Assembly (NCBI GenBank): GCA_021234155.1
Contig: JAJEKV010000066.1
Coordinates: forward strand, 2,920,790 to 2,984,789
Direction: 5' to 3'
Source of the DNA: Isoetes taiwanensis
Taxonomy: Eukaryota; Streptophyta; Lycopodiopsida; Isoetales; Isoetaceae
Length of the DNA stretch: 64,000 nucleotides
Shown: in pieces, positions 1 through 12,435 of the stretch
How positions within the stretch are numbered: position 1 is the first letter of the stretch
Layout of the letters: each line of letters begins with the position of its first letter
Made by a program: the position numbers and the translations under genes
The notes under the pieces: model-generated
The model's database searches: none
What the model saw: the letters and a program-made list of their open reading frames with translations, nothing else
What the model was told of the DNA's origin: nothing

Positions 1-195
1 AAAGACTAGCAAAATTAAGCAGCATCACTTATTCTTGAAGCCTGAAACAAGCAGCAACGAGCGCTTCAACATCTCATACATGCAGATAGCATTAAGTTTT
101 GTATGTCTAGAACAATTTAAGCCAAAGCATTAGAGGGCTTTCAAAGACTAGCGAAATTAAGCAGCATCACTTATTCTTGAAGCCTGAAACAAGGG
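1..195. repeat. Tandem duplication, period about 142 bp
   Basis: AAAGACTAGC-type sequence at position 1 recurs at 143, followed in both units by the same AGCAGCATCACTTATTCTTG segment. The partner block at 30338-30615 carries the same array with another partial unit, so the array predates the segmental duplication. Confidence 0.8.
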
Positions 196-339
196 CACAG
201 ATATGGAAAATGGAAAGAATTAAGATGAAGGAGGCATTTAGCTCTATACACTTCCGGCAATGGTTCTGCTTGGAAAATACATCAATCTACAATAGCTAAT
301 AGAACATTTTTTACCTCATTTTTTTCCAGCAAATGCAGT

Positions 340-480
340 ATCTACCAGCATCTGCAAAGTCCTCCTGGCAATTCGTTTTGGAGCTCCTTGGTATCTGGCG
401 TCTGCAAAGACATCCTGGCATTTCGAATTTGGAGTTCTCTGGCATCTGCAAAGACCTCAAACCTCCTGGCTTTTTGTTTT
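340..480. repeat. Minisatellite of about 47 bp, three units
   Basis: TCTGCAAAG occurs at about 351, 401 and 445, each followed by a CTCCTGGCA or ATCCTGGCA word and a TTTTGGAG-like word. The same three units are present at 30774-30900. No coding role is apparent. Confidence 0.75.
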
Positions 481-1139
481 TGAACTCAGCTGCAGAGTCG
501 GTGTGTTAACATATCCAGATATATTCCTGGCATTTCGTTTTTGGAACCAAGATAGACTCACGATATTTCGTTTTGGAACCAAGCATATCCAAAGCTGGTC
601 GCTGCAAATAACTGCACAAGGCTAGGGCATCCGGAGAAAATCTTAAGGACTAAAGGTTTTTGAGACTTTCCAACATATGCAGATACGCTAGCAAATCTGG
701 ACCTCTGTGTATGTAAAAGATTGCTTCCATAACTGTAACATGAACTTGCTCTCCATAATAGAATAAATTACTACTCCTATATTTTACTGTAGTCGAAATA
801 GATTTAACTAAAGTACCTTTAAATTGGAGTTAGAAGTTTCTAACGCGTGGCTAAACTAAATGATTTTTTCTTTTGGCTAAACTTTCACAAAATGAAGAGA
901 CAAATATTAGCCATCACGTTCCAAGCATTTTGACAAAGACATTCAATTTATTGTAAATACAATGTAATGCAATATAGATAAAGTAATGACAATCAACATA
1001 ATATAGCATAATTGATGGAATTATTATCATTGTTATGACTTCCTTGATATGAAGAACAAAGACATAAATCAAGACACAAATATACATGGACATGTTCAAA
1101 AACCCAAAAAAAAAGAGTACATTGTTTTTTTTCCTCTAA

Positions 1140-2150
1140 TGCTTCACCTTTGTACTTGGAACAAGGAACGAATGGAAACAAGGTGCTGCGCATTTAGGGT
1201 TGCCCTTCGATGCCAATTATATTTTCATGGTTTACTGTTTTCTTTGTTTTTTCGTGCTAGGTGTTTTTTATTGTGTGAAGCCATGATTGTCCGGGCTCTA
1301 CATCCAAAAGATTCTAAAACGATCGCCCCACCAGCTTCGTTATAATATACATTTACATGTTCACTTGTGCTACAAGCGGAGATCGACTAAGTAAATAGTA
1401 TTTTTTAAAACGTGCTACAACAAAAAGTGATTTTAAAGCTAATAGATAGTATTTTTTACATCATGCCACATTGGCGGCATCCATGAGGAGATATGACAAA
1501 TCCTAGAGACTTGAGCGCAAGATCTCTTAATGGAGTAGCCACTAACTAGAGATAATGGCAATATTTCAAAAGATTCAAAACTTGATAATCATACAACAAT
1601 ACAATCCGCCACTTTTTCTTTGAAATGGATAATTGGATAATTGTGCCATGTGACAATGCTATGATACTTAGACTATTCTCGTTTTAGATTAACAATAATC
1701 ATTTTGGGCATCACACTTCTTCCTATTTGGACTAATTCAAATTACATCAACACAATAATTCATCGTAGCAAAAAGGATGAATCATATTCTATCGTATTTG
1801 TGAATTATTGTGTGTACTTATCTTTGATATCTTGGTGGGTAATAATGTAAAGTAAATGTGGGAAGTGGGGTGTGGGCCTATATCATGCATATGGGATACT
1901 TTTTTCCCCTTTTAACCAACCCACGATGTATTTCAAAATCTCAAGTTATGCCCGTGGGATGATTCTTCCTGTTTAAGCATCTCAAGAATACCCGGTTAGT
2001 TTGCGTTTATGTCCCTTTCATTTGGTGATTCAAATTCTATCATATTTGAAACTTAAGTAAACAAAATATCGAAACAATTGTTAGATCAAATAAACTATGA
2101 GCTCATTCAAAATTTCTTGAATTACGAAGGAACTTCTACAACTTAATTAG
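1140..2150. repeat. Core repeat A-core, copy 1
   Basis: This ~1 kb stretch recurs at 3755-4770, 31560-32575 and, shortened, at 14285-15015. Landmarks are ATGCTTCA(A/C)CTTTGTACTTGG at the start, GGAGTAGCCACTAACTAG in the middle and CATTCAAAATTTCTTGAATT at the end. It is AT-rich and has no conserved open frame. The ends do not show TG...CA or inverted repeats, so the element class is unknown. Confidence 0.85.
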
Positions 2151-2324
2151 TTCCAAATGAATATGAAACCACAAAGATTTTCTCATGAAAAGGCTTGGAT
2201 ATACCATGGACATGCCTCTGGTTTAATTATGATTTATTCGATTTATGACACTCTAATGATCCAATTGATTGATGGGCAAATATGGATTATGTATTTTAGA
2301 AGAAGTGCTTACATACATACATGT

Positions 2325-2960
2325 TGCTAATAGAGCATGCATTTGGTAAAATATCATGAGGTTAACATTGATCTATGAAAATGTTCAAACTTTGATCCAC
2401 AACATGCATTTGGCTTTGGTAAAATATCAGCAGGTTAACATTGATCTATGAAAACGTTACTTTGATCCACAACAGTGCATTTGGCTGGTTTGTTGGCGTC
2501 ATTATCAGCCATATGGCCACTAGAACTATATATATGCATCCCTTTTAGAGCGGTCCGTCACATTTTTAGGAATGGAAGATTGCATACTTGTTGCTAATAA
2601 AAGCATGCATTTGGTAAAACATCATGAGGTTAACATTGATCCATGAAAATGTTTAAACTTTGATCCACAACAATGCATTTGGCTGGTTTGTTGGCGTCAT
2701 TATCAGCCATATAGCCACTAGAACTATATATATGCATCCCTTTTAGGCGAGTCGGACACGTGCTCCCTAGGAATGGAAGATTGCATTATTGAAATTGTTG
2801 ATGCAAATTGTCTAAAATCTCCTTAAAACAATTGAGGAGGTCTTGACCACTAGGAGCTATATACATGCATCCTTTTTAGGCAAGAGCCATGCCATGTGCT
2901 CCCTAGGAATGGAGGATTGCATTATTGAACTTGTTGATGCAAATTGTTTAAAAATCTCAC
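2325..2960. repeat. Nested tandem repeat (GCATTTGG units)
   Basis: Short units run GCATTTGG, a TAAAATATCA word, GGTTAACATTGATC, then ACTTTGATCCACAACA; they recur at about 2339, 2405, 2605 and in part at 2480 and 2675. They are embedded in a larger ~195 bp unit containing TTATCAGCCATAT, ACTAGAACTATATATATGC and TAGGAATGGA(A/G)GATTGCAT. The same order is kept at 32760-33430. Confidence 0.8.
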
Positions 2961-3754
2961 GAAAGACAATTGAGGTGATTAATAAATGTTGCATATTAAA
3001 TATTGAGCAATTGCTACTTACTTGATAATGTTGTAAGAAACATAATGCCAATGAAAATGTTCTACAATGCTAGTGTAGGCTGTTGGAACAAATATTGTAC
3101 CAACATTATGATGCATATCTGTTCAACAAACACGATTACGCAAATTCTAGCGCAAATCCTAAGCGATAGCCATTTTTGCATACATCATTACGGATGGCAT
3201 TGGACATCTCAACGCTTTTATAACAAAAATATCAATTTGGCCTAACGTGGCAATGGAAACTTTATAAGAAAGATAAATGGCCCAATAAGAAAAAAAACTA
3301 TGTTGGGCTAAAGTCGATTACGGAAGTTTCCGCGAAATAAGAAATAACCATATTTGGCTAAGTCTGGATTACGGAAGTTTCCAAATCTGCCATATGCCGA
3401 CCTCCTTCAAACTCGAGGCCGCGCATTTGGCATTTGACACCGCATTTGCTATTAGATAATTGCCCAAGTAATAATAATCTGGATTTTGTGCTTTGTTTGA
3501 TGAATCTTGTCCTAAATTTGCGATTCTACTTCCTTTGTCTGTAGTTTTCTTGCCCCCATTTGTTAGGCGGACATTTTAAATGCGTGATATGAGTTCAGGA
3601 ATTTAGAAGGCTGCATTGCCTCGAAATTGGGCGGAGCCTCAATATTTTTAAGCCACGCTTTGGCGTCTTTCTTTCAAAGCGAGTTACAAAGTCCCCTTTG
3701 GCATTTGCTGAGCTTCGGTGATCCCAATGTTGGGTGATTCCCCAATGCTTTCGA

Positions 3755-4770
3755 TAATGCTTCAACTTTGTACTTGGAACAAGGAACAAATGGAAACAAA
3801 GTCTTTGGCCGCGAAGGGTTATATTCGATGCCCGAGAATTATATTTTCATGGTTTCATTTTGTTGTTTTGTGCTAGGTGTTTTTGGATTGTGTGAAGCCA
3901 TGATTGTTCCGGCTCTACATCCAAAAAGATTCTAGGAAACGATCGCACCGGGCCGTTATAATATACATTTACTGGCGTTCACTTGTGCTAAATCTACATC
4001 GAGGTAAGTAAATAGTATTTTTTTAAACGTGCTACAACAAAAAGTGATTTTTAAAGCTAATAGATAGTATTTTTCACATCATGCCACATTGACAGCATCC
4101 ATGAGGAGATATGACAAATCCCTAGAGACTTGAACGCAAGATCTCTTAATGGAGTAGCCACTAACTAGAGATAATGGCAATATTTGAAAAAGATTCAAAA
4201 CTTGATAATCATACAACAATACAATCTGTCACTTTTTCTTTGAAATGGATAATTGGATAATTGTGCCATGTGACAATGCCATGATACTTAGAATGTTCTC
4301 GTTTTAGATTAACAATAATCATTTTTGGGCATCACACTTATTCCTATTTGGACTAATTCAAATTACATCAACACAATAATTCATCGAGTAGCAAAAGGAT
4401 GAATCAGTATTCTATCCGTATTTGAGATTTATTGTGTGTACTTATACTGATATATTGGTGGGGTAATAATGTAAAGTAAATATGGGAAGTGGGGTGTGGG
4501 CCTATATCATGCATATGGAATACCTTTTTCCCCTTTTAACCAAACCCGGCGATGTATTTCAAAATCTCAAGTTATGCCCGTGGGATGATTCTTCCCTGTT
4601 TAACTGTCTCAAAAATACCAGTTAGTTTGCGTTTATGTCCCTTTCATTTGGTGATTCAAATTCTATCATATTTGAAACTTAAGTAAACAAAAATATTTAG
4701 AACAATTGTTAGATCAAATAAACTATGAGCTCATTCAAAATTTCTTGAATTCTGAAGGAACTTCTACAAG
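3755..4770. repeat. Core repeat A-core, copy 2
   Basis: This is a second copy of 1140-2150 placed directly after the segmental block, in the same orientation. It ends where AAGCTGAAAAATATGATGAG begins; the same junction sequence is seen at 15014, which links the core to the compound repeat downstream. Confidence 0.85.
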
Positions 4771-6250
4771 CTGAAAAATATGATGAGAGAGTTTGTAAAG
4801 TAAGGCTGGGTCTAAGTTAGATATTGGGGTTTTAAAAGCGACAATAAAGTAGGATAAAGCGGTAAAGCTTCGAAAGCAAAAGCGTACCTTTTTAATTCGA
4901 CCTCAAATAGATGACGAATCAGGAAGAACTAAGCATTCCGCATGTTTCCCTTTTTCTTGCATGAAAACTAAGTGACCAATATACATGTTATCAATCTTTC
5001 CCGCATTTCGCATTTATCAACCTTTCCACACGCATCGGTTAAGGGCCTTTAACACTCCTGCTTCCATCTCCATTATCATTTGCCTAACTCTTGAGCATCT
5101 AAAAAGCTTATACTAAGAATAATTTAATAAATTCATAATTTGAATCGTGGGAATCAATGAACATACTTTTTTACCTCTTCACTTCCATCAATCACTTGCA
5201 TTTTGAACACGATCAAGCTTTCACTTTACTCAAAGACCCGGGTTTTCTATCATATAATCTTGTTGGGATTTATAGTGTTTTAGAACGAGGTCCATCATAT
5301 CATTCGTTGGGATATAGTTTCTCAAGCATTGTTTTGGATTAGTTTTACATGTTTCTTGTTCTCTATTTTGTAATGAGAATGGTAGCAATGATTTAAGTTC
5401 TCCTATTATGGGCGAGAATGCATTTCAACAAGCATAAAACCTGCCCAAAGTGATATTTTTTTGCACTTCATTGGATGGAATAGGTATATGCATGAGCTAA
5501 TAATTCATATCCTTCTAATATTATGAGATGCCTTGACAAATAAGACTTGAGGATAATAATGAGGGAGCCAAAAGCGTGCTTTGACAAAATTATTGATTTT
5601 AACCTTGTTTTGAGATAAGGTTGAAATTTAAGTTGAATTTCCCCAACACTTTACACACTTTTTTGAGTACATAATTCACCAATGGATCGTAAGAAGAAGA
5701 TGTTTCATCCTTTGCCAAGATGGTTCAGTTCTCATTATATTTCTTCCAAAAAAGCAGAAGATCCAAGAAAAAGGTTGATTTGAATGCTTTGAAATGAATG
5801 GTTAAACACTATCACATTTGGAGTCTTTGCTAGCTTGGTTTCCATCATACAAATGAAATCCTCTTGGGTGCGGGGATCAAGTTTTATGTTTCCTTATTTT
5901 GCATCTTATGTTGCATGTCCGGTGTTGAGGATGAGATGATAAGTAAGCTAAAACGTCATCTTAGATGGGAGATGTCATGTCTTGTTGTATGAAATACCCT
6001 CTTGTTAAATTCCCAATACACTCATTCATCCCGAAAAACCAAAGATCCCATGGGTACCACCCATTTGGATGTTGGCTTGGAGTTTGGACTTAAAACTTTA
6101 TGCATGGCTTAAGGGTATCAATGAGCATATATTGGCCAAGTTTCCAGTCATTCTAAGTTCTCAAACTCAAGATATTACAAAGTTGTATCAGACTTTTGCT
6201 GCAAGAAAAACAGTTTTGCACATCTAAGGTTCCCCTATGAAATTTCAGCA
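4771..6250. other. AT-rich stretch without a recognisable gene
   Basis: I see no gene here. A short plus-strand frame at 5157-5342 has no recognisable domain. About 6085-6225 reads on the plus strand as a plausible exon-like peptide (YAWLKGINEHILAKF, ending near ARKTVLHI), which I cannot assign; it may be a fragment of a host gene. Confidence 0.4.
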
Positions 6251-6251
6251 T

Positions 6252-6750
6252 TACTTTGAATTAGCTTTTTGTAATTTGGCGAGCATTTGAATAGCTTTGA
6301 GGATGACTTGTTTTCCCAAACCTCAGCTTCAAATAATAATGTTTGCCTCCTCAAAATAGGTCTGATACAGACGTAGAAAAAAACTGGTCTAAAAAGTTTT
6401 TCCTTCACAAATCAAGACAAAGAGCAAAAATAAGAAAATAGATCTTGTACTTTGAATTAGCTTTTGTAAATTGGGGAGCACTTGAATAAACTTAAAGATG
6501 ACATGCTTGCCAAATCTCAGCTTCAAATAATACTGTTTCCCTCCTCAAAATAGGTCTGATAAGAACTAGAAAAAAAATTAGTCCTTCACAAAGACAAAAG
6601 CAAAAAAAGATTTTATACTTTGAATTAACTTTTTGTAATTTGGCGGCAAACACTTGAATAACTTTAAGGATGGCTTGCCTGCCAAATCTCAGCTTCAGAT
6701 AATAACGTATTGCAACTCAAAATAGCTCGGATACAGACCTAATTTTGTCT
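6252..6750. repeat. Three-unit tandem repeat, 168-196 bp
   Basis: TACTTTGAATTA starts at 6252, 6448 and 6616. Each unit continues with TTTGTAA(A/T)TTGG, a CTTGAATA or TTTGAATA word, CTCAGCTTCA and AAAATAG(G/C)TC(T/G)GATA. Units have diverged by indels and none holds an open frame. Confidence 0.85.
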
Positions 6751-6989
6751 TGATTTGTGAAAGACAAAAAGCATAAATTAGAAGGCATTTTAACAAATAA
6801 TGATATGATCCATGTCCTGTTCTTCAAAACATTGGGTCTTCAAGCAATAATACTCTGTATTACAAAGTAATTGCTCAAACACATCTTCAAAACATCAAAG
6901 AAAATATGATAAATAACATTACTGAATCATAGCAAAAGTAATCCCTATTTTTTGTTCTTTGCAAGATCAAAGTGTTAAACATCTTTGCA

Positions 6990-7118
6990 AAATCAAAATG
7001 TTAAACACAAGCATGCAGCCAAATGAGATGTCAGGGATTGAACCTAACAAAATCAAAGGTCTGAACACAAACATACAGCCAAATGAGATGTCGGTGATTG
7101 AACCTGAGAAACCAAAAA
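6990..7118. repeat. 60 bp direct duplication
   Basis: CAGCCAAATGAGATGTC occurs at 7016 and 7076, within two units that both carry GATTGAACCT. The frame across it repeats the peptide QPNEMS. A TTG-initiated frame at 6959-7207 spans it, but nothing supports it as a gene. Confidence 0.7.
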
Positions 7119-7572
7119 AATCTCTCCTTTTTTTTTTCTTCTATTTCCACCATCTTTTATACACGAAGTTCATGGAGGTTTATACTTACGGCCACCATGA
7201 TAACTAGAAATTAAGTATTATAGTTATCCGGGAATCCAATTGAAACATGAAGTCCTTCCCAATCATCATCACTGTTTTTGCTGCACAAGAAGACCTTTTT
7301 TGCTTCAGATCTTGGCATCTAAAAAATGAAATCAATTCTAGAGGTACAATAAAGCAAGAAATAAATCGATTCTCTGTAGCTTCCCCTTGCTACAAAAGAT
7401 CCTAAACCAAGCGTTGGCATCATAGACCATAATTGAATTTCATAGACCACCAAAAGATCCTTAATTGAATGGAATATAGACCATAAAATAGCAGAATGGA
7501 GATAATGATAATTCAATGAGCACTAATGCTTACAACATTCATTAGTACTTTGGAAGGGAAAGGTGCCTTGTG

Positions 7573-8070
7573 TTAGAATGAACTTATGAACAAATTGCAG
7601 CCATTAGTTCTTATACGAATAAGCAAGTCACAGAAATATAAGCCATGTGGAATCCAACATATGAGACACTGAAATTTAACCACTAAAAAATGTAATAGCT
7701 CACTTGCCAGTGAACCTTTCATACTAATATATCCCCGCAAAGTGTTCTGCAGCAAAAACTCAAACTCGGGCCTCACCTCCTTCACATAAACCTTTCCTTT
7801 CACCAATGGAGTCTTCCAGACTTGCAAGAAGCCTGAGTCTAAAACATCAGACTTCTTCAGCATTTTCGACAATTGGGCGAGTTGTTGAGACCCCCATGAC
7901 TTTAAAACTCAAACCCTCATCCCGGCAAAAAAAAGAAGCAAAAAAAAAAATCACAAATTCAATAGAATGCAAGCAAAACAAAGCACCCTAATTGGCCATT
8001 TTTGGAAAAAAACTTACCCCTGAAGGATCACCATGAAAAACGCTGAGTGTGCCATGTCCGATACAACAAA
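7573..8070 (-). pseudogene. Possible host-gene exon fragments, unrecognised
   Basis: On the minus strand a piece ending at 8018 in DPSG is followed at once by a consensus donor GTAAGT (8017-8012) and preceded by a long pyrimidine-rich stretch. Further on, 7872-7730 reads as a plausible peptide containing GFLQVWKTPLVKGKVYVKE and EFLLQNTLRG, and another acceptor-like TTTCAG lies near 7672. I cannot identify the family. The plus strand over 7806-7990 also has a short open frame, so strand and coding status are uncertain. It may be a captured or decayed gene piece. Confidence 0.25.
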
Positions 8071-8584
8071 CTTGAAGCCCGAAATCAAAGAGAAGTTCAA
8101 TGAAAGAAATAAAAAAGCAAGCGAAAAAGGAACTCCAAAACGCGTGTGACCCCCGTGATGGATAGGCGCCTACCCCCTGGCCCTTCATGACTGCCCTTCC
8201 GGAAAAATAAGTAACTTTTCTTCATCTAAATCGTCTTTGATTGATCCATTTAGAATCGTGTTGTCGAAGAGAATTGTGTTGTGCGAGAAACCGTCTTTGT
8301 ACAAAAAAAAATTCTGTTCAGGGGGTACAACATCCCGTCATACTTCCCGCCATAGCCAAATCCTATTAACTCTCCACGCCATCTCACAACAACCCGCCAA
8401 ATTGATTACGGAACCAATTTGATTTTGGTTTGTAGCCATAATCATCGATCCAGAAGCAATTTGCTAAAAGCGGATCATCAGCGTTCCCGCTCTCCAAGCA
8501 CCTCCAACACACAATGACCAAATCTAAAAGTACTTCTATGGACGGGACGGAAAACTTTTGTACTAATATCTAACTTGGGACCCT

Positions 8585-9230
8585 ACACATGATTGCTAAA
8601 GAAGTTGAAGTTTGTAAAAAGTATGATAAGAGAGTTTGTAAAGTAAGGCTACACATTATTATGAAACATTCAATAAAACATGGACATATTCAGATTTATT
8701 AGATGACACTTCAGAAATGTCATTATAAGATTACATGTATTCATTTTTCTTGATTTTTGATAAATATTTCAAGTATTACTATTATAAGTTTATCCCTAAA
8801 TTAAAATTATAATAGATACCAAAAGATAAGATAAACTTTTTAAATAAATTTTTACTTGAATTTATCTAAAATTAAACATTTTGCGAATATAAAATTTAAA
8901 ATCTTAGTGATTTAATAAATTTATAATTTGATAATTACAACAAATTGTAAATAAATTTGATGATAGATTCACTTAAAACTATCATGAGAATTTTACAATT
9001 TATACCCTCTTAGCACAATTAAATTTTTTTTAGAAAGTTTTAGGTTGACATTGATTAAATAATAAAGTCTGTGTTTTAATAACAAATTTCTAAATAGTTT
9101 ATTTATGAATTAAAACACATCAAAAATTGATCAATAATAAACTATTCATATTTTTTTTGTTAACAGATTAATTGTAATCACTTAATTAATTTTAATTAAT
9201 GTAATACATTTTCCTCTTTACTTTCCTTAG
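8585..9230. mobile_element. AT-rich foldback-element fragment, compound repeat copy 1
   Basis: Very AT-rich DNA homologous to 15051-15700 and, more distantly, to the 23038-23832 foldback element: the series GACATATTCA, CACTTCAGAAATG, AAATTAAAATTATAAT and AATAAACTATTCA is in the same order in all three. Unlike the 23 kb element it lacks the right inverted end; it runs directly into the gypsy-like fragment at about 9230. It begins with ACATGATTGCTAAAGAAG, shared with 15055. Confidence 0.7.
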
Positions 9231-9284
9231 TAAAATAAGTATTTATCTTTTTTAACATGATGTTATTTTTGTATAACTTCAGCA

Positions 9285-9918
9285 AGAACTGCAAGTTACC
9301 ATTCGTATTGATGGGAAGCCCAAAACTTCATGTCATGCTTCAATGCAAAAGCTTAAATTCGCCACCAAATATATGAAGAAAGAGAAAGTCGCTTGGCACA
9401 AAGAATATAACCATCGCGATGGGTAAAGCAAATTTAATGCATATGCTTTTCTTAAATATAAAGAGAGTCATATCGCACGATAATTAATTGTATAGGGAAG
9501 TATGACAAAATAATCTTTTTGGAACGGCTTAGATGGAAGTGAGCACTCATAGATTACTATTGACAAAATCATCCGAATGGAACGGCTTAGATGGAAGTGA
9601 GCACTCATAGATTACTATAACCAAAATGTCTTGGTCAACCTGGGTGCACGCGACACAAGAGTCATCATAGGTAGACACCCTAACCCAAGAGCTTGAACCG
9701 GATGCCATTAGAACTTAGTTCAACAATAGTTAAGGTTGAAGAACTAAACTGCGGTTTCCTAGAGCCTCCTCGGAGTCGTGTATGTAATTGAGGTAGTAAG
9801 ACCCTTGCAGCGATACAAGAACTCCTTATGGAGCACGAGGGACCTCTTTTCAAAGATACCTGCGGGTCCCTAAAAAAACATAAAATACGAGATCACTCTA
9901 TGCTTTCCAGATAGAAGT
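9285..9918 (+). pseudogene. Ty3/gypsy protease-to-RT fragment, copy 1 (decayed)
   Basis: This is a remnant of a Ty3/gypsy-type polyprotein running from the aspartic protease towards the start of reverse transcriptase. The clearest version is copy 3 (20485-20550), where the frame reads VLIDGEPNNF...VVQKLKF, close to the plant gypsy protease pattern with its catalytic Asp. Here the same region is frame-broken. A 58 bp tandem duplication (9503-9560, 9561-9617, with GGAACGGCTTAGATGGAAG) is shared only with copy 2. The right end is interrupted at 9919 by a LINE. Confidence 0.55.
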
Positions 9919-10250
9919 ATTTTTTTTCCTTTTTTTTTGAGGGGTAAGTGTATGATATATTAAATAATATGGAAAATAGTGTACAAACTAGTAAAATTTA
10001 AGCAAGGGGGCTAGCCTTAAGCAAGCTGTCACCTAGCGTAACGCCCTCGGCTAACCAAAGGACATTTGAAGAACATGTAGAATCCTTGAATTCTACCAAG
10101 CCTATCCAGATCTTTGTTGTAATTTCTTCCAAACTTTCTCGTGATGAGCTAAAGCCATAAGTGCCACCTCCATGTTAAAAATATTCTTCAGCTTATCTAA
10201 AGAAAAGTGTTGCCCACCTATAACGATCCACATTTATATTTCGGATTGTC

Positions 10251-10640
10251 CACACAAACCATTACATTCAACACTCTAATATTAAATCCCCCTTCAAACC
10301 CCTTTGGTTTGGGGTGCATATTCACACGGGGTGACTCAAATTGGCAAGAGAGCTTTGTTGGATAGGCATATTCACCCCTTATTCCTTAATCTACACCGTA
10401 CACAAAGTTCCTCGTTTGTGGGGTATGGATGTACAAAATTTGCTATACTGTATAACAAGATTTGCAAAATACACTAAGATTTTAGGCAATATACTATATG
10501 GTGCTGATTTCGTACGTGCAAAACATAATTATAGGGGCTCTCGCTGCCCTACGTCACCCCCCGTGTGAATATGCACCCAAACCAAAGGGGGTTTGAAGGG
10601 GGATTTAATATTAGAGTGTTGAATGTAATGATTTGTGTGT
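10251..10640. mobile_element. Foldback/MITE-like element with ~85 bp inverted ends
   Basis: 10251-10334 is almost the exact reverse complement of 10553-10640; both arms hold ATTACATTCAACACTCTAAT, AATCCCCCTTCAAACCCC and TGCATATTCACACGGGG. About 220 bp lies between them. It sits inside the LINE and is missing from the sister LINE copy, consistent with a later insertion. I see no convincing target duplication. The plus-strand frame at 10341-10568 inside it is not supported as a gene. Confidence 0.8.
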
Positions 10641-11360
10641 CAACCCAAAAATTTTTGGGCCCCTTCGGGGCCCTAAGAATTGATGAACGAAGTAGAAAAT
10701 ATTTTTAGTTATATTATATGTCATACAAAAATTTTAGAATTCAAACCAGAAAAAAACTAGAATTCATTTGAGGCTTTCATCACCTGTACTGTAGCTTTTG
10801 AATTTCATCACAATAAAACAAATAGAACATAAGTAAAAGTTACCATAAAGATAGAGCAGATTGATCCCATTATTCTGAAAGTCATAAAGTTTGCAACACC
10901 CATACACAAACATTTTTTCAACCTTTGGAATTTAATGGGAGCGTTTGACCTCCATGGATTCTTGTGGTGAGAAACCAAAGTGAGGAACTTTTCTCGCTTG
11001 TTAGCACAAGGATCTAGAAGCCTTGGAATTTGCTTAATAACTGTCTCAAAAATCTAAAATGCATGGTAATTGTTTTTAAAGCTTCATTCTAATGAGCCAT
11101 AAAACAATATCCAATAGCGCAATCAGATAATCAGCTGGTAGGATGTGAAAACCTACCAAACCCGGCCGAAAAAATTGCTGTTTTAGCATAGATAACTTAA
11201 CCAAACATATCCATATCATACACTATCAAAAGATCTCGGAGAGAGCTTTCCAACGCAATAAAATCATCTCAAACAGCAGCCTTTTCATCAAAAGTTATGA
11301 TAAGAAATGTGTTGTTGCCGGGAAACCGCACTACATGCGCCCTTCAAGCCCTTCATGTGC

Positions 11361-11560
11361 CCATTATGCACCACACACAAAAAAAAAGAAGGCTTTTGTT
11401 GTGAGCCATTGGTTGTTGACCATTATGCACCACACGCACAAAAAAAGGGACTTTTGTTGTCACCATTGGTTGTTGACCATTATGCACCACACGCGACAAA
11501 AAAAGGGCTTTGTTGTGAGCCATTGGTTGTTGACCATTGAAAAAAAAGGGCTAAAAATCA
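11361..11560. repeat. Minisatellite of 57-60 bp, about 3.3 units
   Basis: CCATTATGCACCACAC starts at 11361, 11420 and 11477, with a degenerate start at 11534. Each unit continues with an A-run, GGG(A)CTTTTGTTGT and CCATTGGTTGTTGA. It lies in the extra segment of LINE copy 1. Overlapping short plus-strand frames here are by-products of the repeat. Confidence 0.85.
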
Positions 11561-12435
11561 ATGGCTCGTAAATGGTGCACTCTAGATGTAATGCACATTA
11601 GTACATCCATTTGAATACATCACGAAATCATAGGAAAACCTTAGTGAAAAGCGTATAAAACACAAAGAAAACCCCTATTATGCTACATATTATCCCTGGC
11701 TATAAACACTGTTGAGCACTGACACCTATTAATGTGGATACCCATAGCCAAGACTCTTTCACCTTGGGGGCAAAAGAATAGATGAGAGAGAGGTTCAGAG
11801 GTACCGCATCCAAGTGGGGCTTGTCATTATGAAGTATCCCCTGATGGAGTTTCTCCATAGTGCTAAGCCCCCAGAGTGCTAACCATCTAAAAACTGCAGC
11901 CTTTTGAACATAGGATTGTTCGGGGGTATTGTTCAGAAGTTGCGTAGCTTGAGAAACATCAATGACCAACCTCCCGCTAGCTTTTTTGAGGGGAGCCCGG
12001 GCCAGAGAAGGCGATAGATAGAACTAACAATGTAATTTGTCTTGCCCCCGATGCACCACATAATTCATAGAATATCTTCTTATCCCCTCCCAGCTCCATG
12101 GACCTTTCCTTTAAAGCGGGTTCAGAAAGCCATCGCGTTCGCATACCATCCCATAAATGCCCAACTTTAGTAACTTCGATTGTCTCCATTTAATGAAAAT
12201 CACGAGGGTGAGTGAGCGCCAAGAGGCGGGTTATTTCTGGACCATACACAGTATGTTCTGAAAAATGCTCAACTGTCTAGCCTCCCAAGATGCATCCAGC
12301 AGAAAGCAAATAGACTTTCAACTTCTAACCAAGCCTTCAAAAAGCTTTCTCATTCTTTGGGAATGTGCTCAGGGCAATTTTGTAGCTATAAAAAGAAGGA
12401 ACCAATTTCTTGATTGGGGTAAGGATGGCTTACCT

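Larger units (their letters stand above)
1..3745. repeat. Segmental duplication, copy A1 (partner 30338-34230)
   Basis: This block matches 30338-34230 in the same orientation, collinear along its whole length, with frequent short indels. Shared landmarks in order are the 142-144 bp tandem units at the left, the TCTGCAAAG minisatellite, a roughly 1 kb core (1140-2150), the nested GCATTTGG tandem region (2325-2960) and an end ending in TTGGGTGATTCCCC. The left end is cut by the window edge. No long open frame is conserved between the copies, so it is probably a non-coding or long-dead repeat. I see no LTR ends or terminal inverted repeats. Confidence 0.9.

Noticed and set aside
914-1099. Minus-strand frame also present at 31333-31518
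   Set aside because: It is nearly identical in the two segmental copies, but this only reflects DNA duplication; the peptide is hydrophobic low-complexity with no domain.
11307-11571. Possible CRISPR-like array of repeated units
   Set aside because: The units are contiguous 57-60 bp minisatellite repeats without unique spacers, in a plant LINE.
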